A DNA stretch of 64,000 bases, taken from positions 20,997,654 to 21,061,653 of the forward strand of contig NC_088864.1 in the NCBI RefSeq assembly GCF_032884065.1, in the 5' to 3' direction. Under the pieces are notes generated by a model, which was not told the origin of the DNA, did not search any database, and saw only the letters and a list, made by a program, of their open reading frames with translations. The number at the start of each line of letters is the position of its first letter. The first letter of the stretch is position 1. The DNA comes from Artemia franciscana (taxonomy: Eukaryota > Arthropoda > Branchiopoda > Anostraca > Artemiidae). Positions 63,001 to 64,000 of this stretch are shown here, piece by piece. The translations under genes and the position numbers were made by a program.

Positions 63001-64000
63001 ACTTGAAGCATCCTACTCTTGGGGCATATCCTGGATTTTCTTTAGTGGGGGAGGCTTAATAGGTTGTTTTGATAAACTTGCAAATAAAGAAATACTTTCA
63101 ATTTAATGGAAACCTTGATAATTATGTATCATAGGTAGGTAGTGGAAATGATAATAAATTTAATCTAAAATCTGGTGGGGGTTAAAGTTTTAATAATTTT
63201 TTTTTTTAAATTAAAATGGTATGAAAATATTGATACAAAAAATAGTCATAAAAACTGCACTGCCATGAGAAATGTAGCTGTTCACCATCTATAGAAAAAT
63301 ATGAAATTTGATATTTTCTTCATAATTTTTTGTCTCTGCACTTTGGACCATTATAGCAAGTGAGTAAAGCTTTTTATTGTAAAACAATTGGTCTTGAACC
63401 ATCTTTTGGGGTCATGCACTCTTTGTGATAATTTATATAGGTCAAACCATTTAGCATGTTACCTAACTTTGTGGCACTGCTTACTTACTATGATAGTAAT
63501 GAAGACTAGAAAGTGACAATAAAGATATAACTTGTACATTCATAAAAGATATAATAAACATTAAATACTGGGTCTTTTAAGGTTGTAACAAGAAAAACAG
63601 AACAAAGAGATAGAAGTGCATAGAAGACATTGAAAATGAGGGTTTTAAATGTAGGCAATAAAGCATTAACTAATCTCTGCTTCTTTTTAACAGTAGTGTT
63701 CAATAAACAGTGTCAACTTTGATAAAATCTCAAAAATTTACTAAACAAAATTTTACTTTTCACAACAATATAATGTATCATTCCACTTTTTAAAGGTCAA
63801 TATATTTTACTTAAATTATAGAATTCACAATTTTATAAGAAAAAGTCTATTTCTTTATTTTCAATGTCTACTTCAATGTTTTGGTGAATGTTTATAATGG
63901 CTAGTCCTGTCAGTTTAGAGCTCTTCATTAGTATTTCCTCTTCTATTCATCCTAAAATATTGGAATGAAGACCAAAATTGTCAGAAAAATATGAACTCTG
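63001..64000. other. Unassigned AT-rich sequence to window end
   Basis: No exon, RNA gene or transposon part recognised. Confidence 0.5.

Overview
This is a eukaryotic, AT-rich window that is mostly repeats. It carries pieces of two conserved nuclear genes, both on the + strand and both with spliceosomal introns. One is the DEAH-box splicing helicase DHX16 (Prp2; four internal exons, 20487-32088). The other is the 3' end of the SWI/SNF ATPase gene brahma/SMARCA4 (four exons, 36136-46607, bromodomain to stop codon). The protein sequences are closest, as I recall them, to arthropod orthologues. Several dispersed repeat families resemble ones I associate with brine shrimp (Artemia), but that species guess is from memory only.

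Layout. 1-8622 is a satellite with a 113-bp monomer and two higher-order periods, ending at a 100-N gap (8623-8722). 8976-19589 is a mosaic of Helitron (rolling-circle DNA transposon) pieces, all on the minus strand: one broken Rep N-terminal region, five copies of the last helicase segment, three hairpin-bearing 3' ends and about seven recognisable 5' ends, joined head to tail by (TA)n tracts and T-rich low-complexity DNA. 20487-32088 holds the DHX16 exons, with introns full of tandem arrays. A second 100-N gap (32965-33064) follows. The remaining DHX16 exons and all the 5' exons of brahma are missing around this gap, so it either hides a lot of sequence or is a false join. 36136-46607 holds the brahma exons, with a G-rich tandem array and a complete-ended but decayed hAT transposon (41790-44674, 8-bp target duplication) in its introns. 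One of these introns uses a GC donor. 46608-60967 is 3' flank and intergenic DNA with at least three decayed non-LTR retrotransposon (LINE) fragments, a 53-bp array and a hexamer-based minisatellite. 60968-61105 is a possible first exon of an unknown gene with a CARD-like look, and a further LINE fragment lies downstream (61740-63000).

The two host genes have nuclear RNA-splicing and chromatin-remodelling roles and no evident shared regulation. The most unusual material is the Helitron mosaic. Two of its 3' ends have two consecutive hairpin-plus-CTAG-like terminators, one Helitron 5' end lies exactly inside another element's Rep gene, a tRNA-like module is embedded just inside that end, and a perfect nested inverted repeat sits in the T-rich filler. 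No LTR retrotransposon, Polinton, rRNA gene or CRISPR array was recognised.
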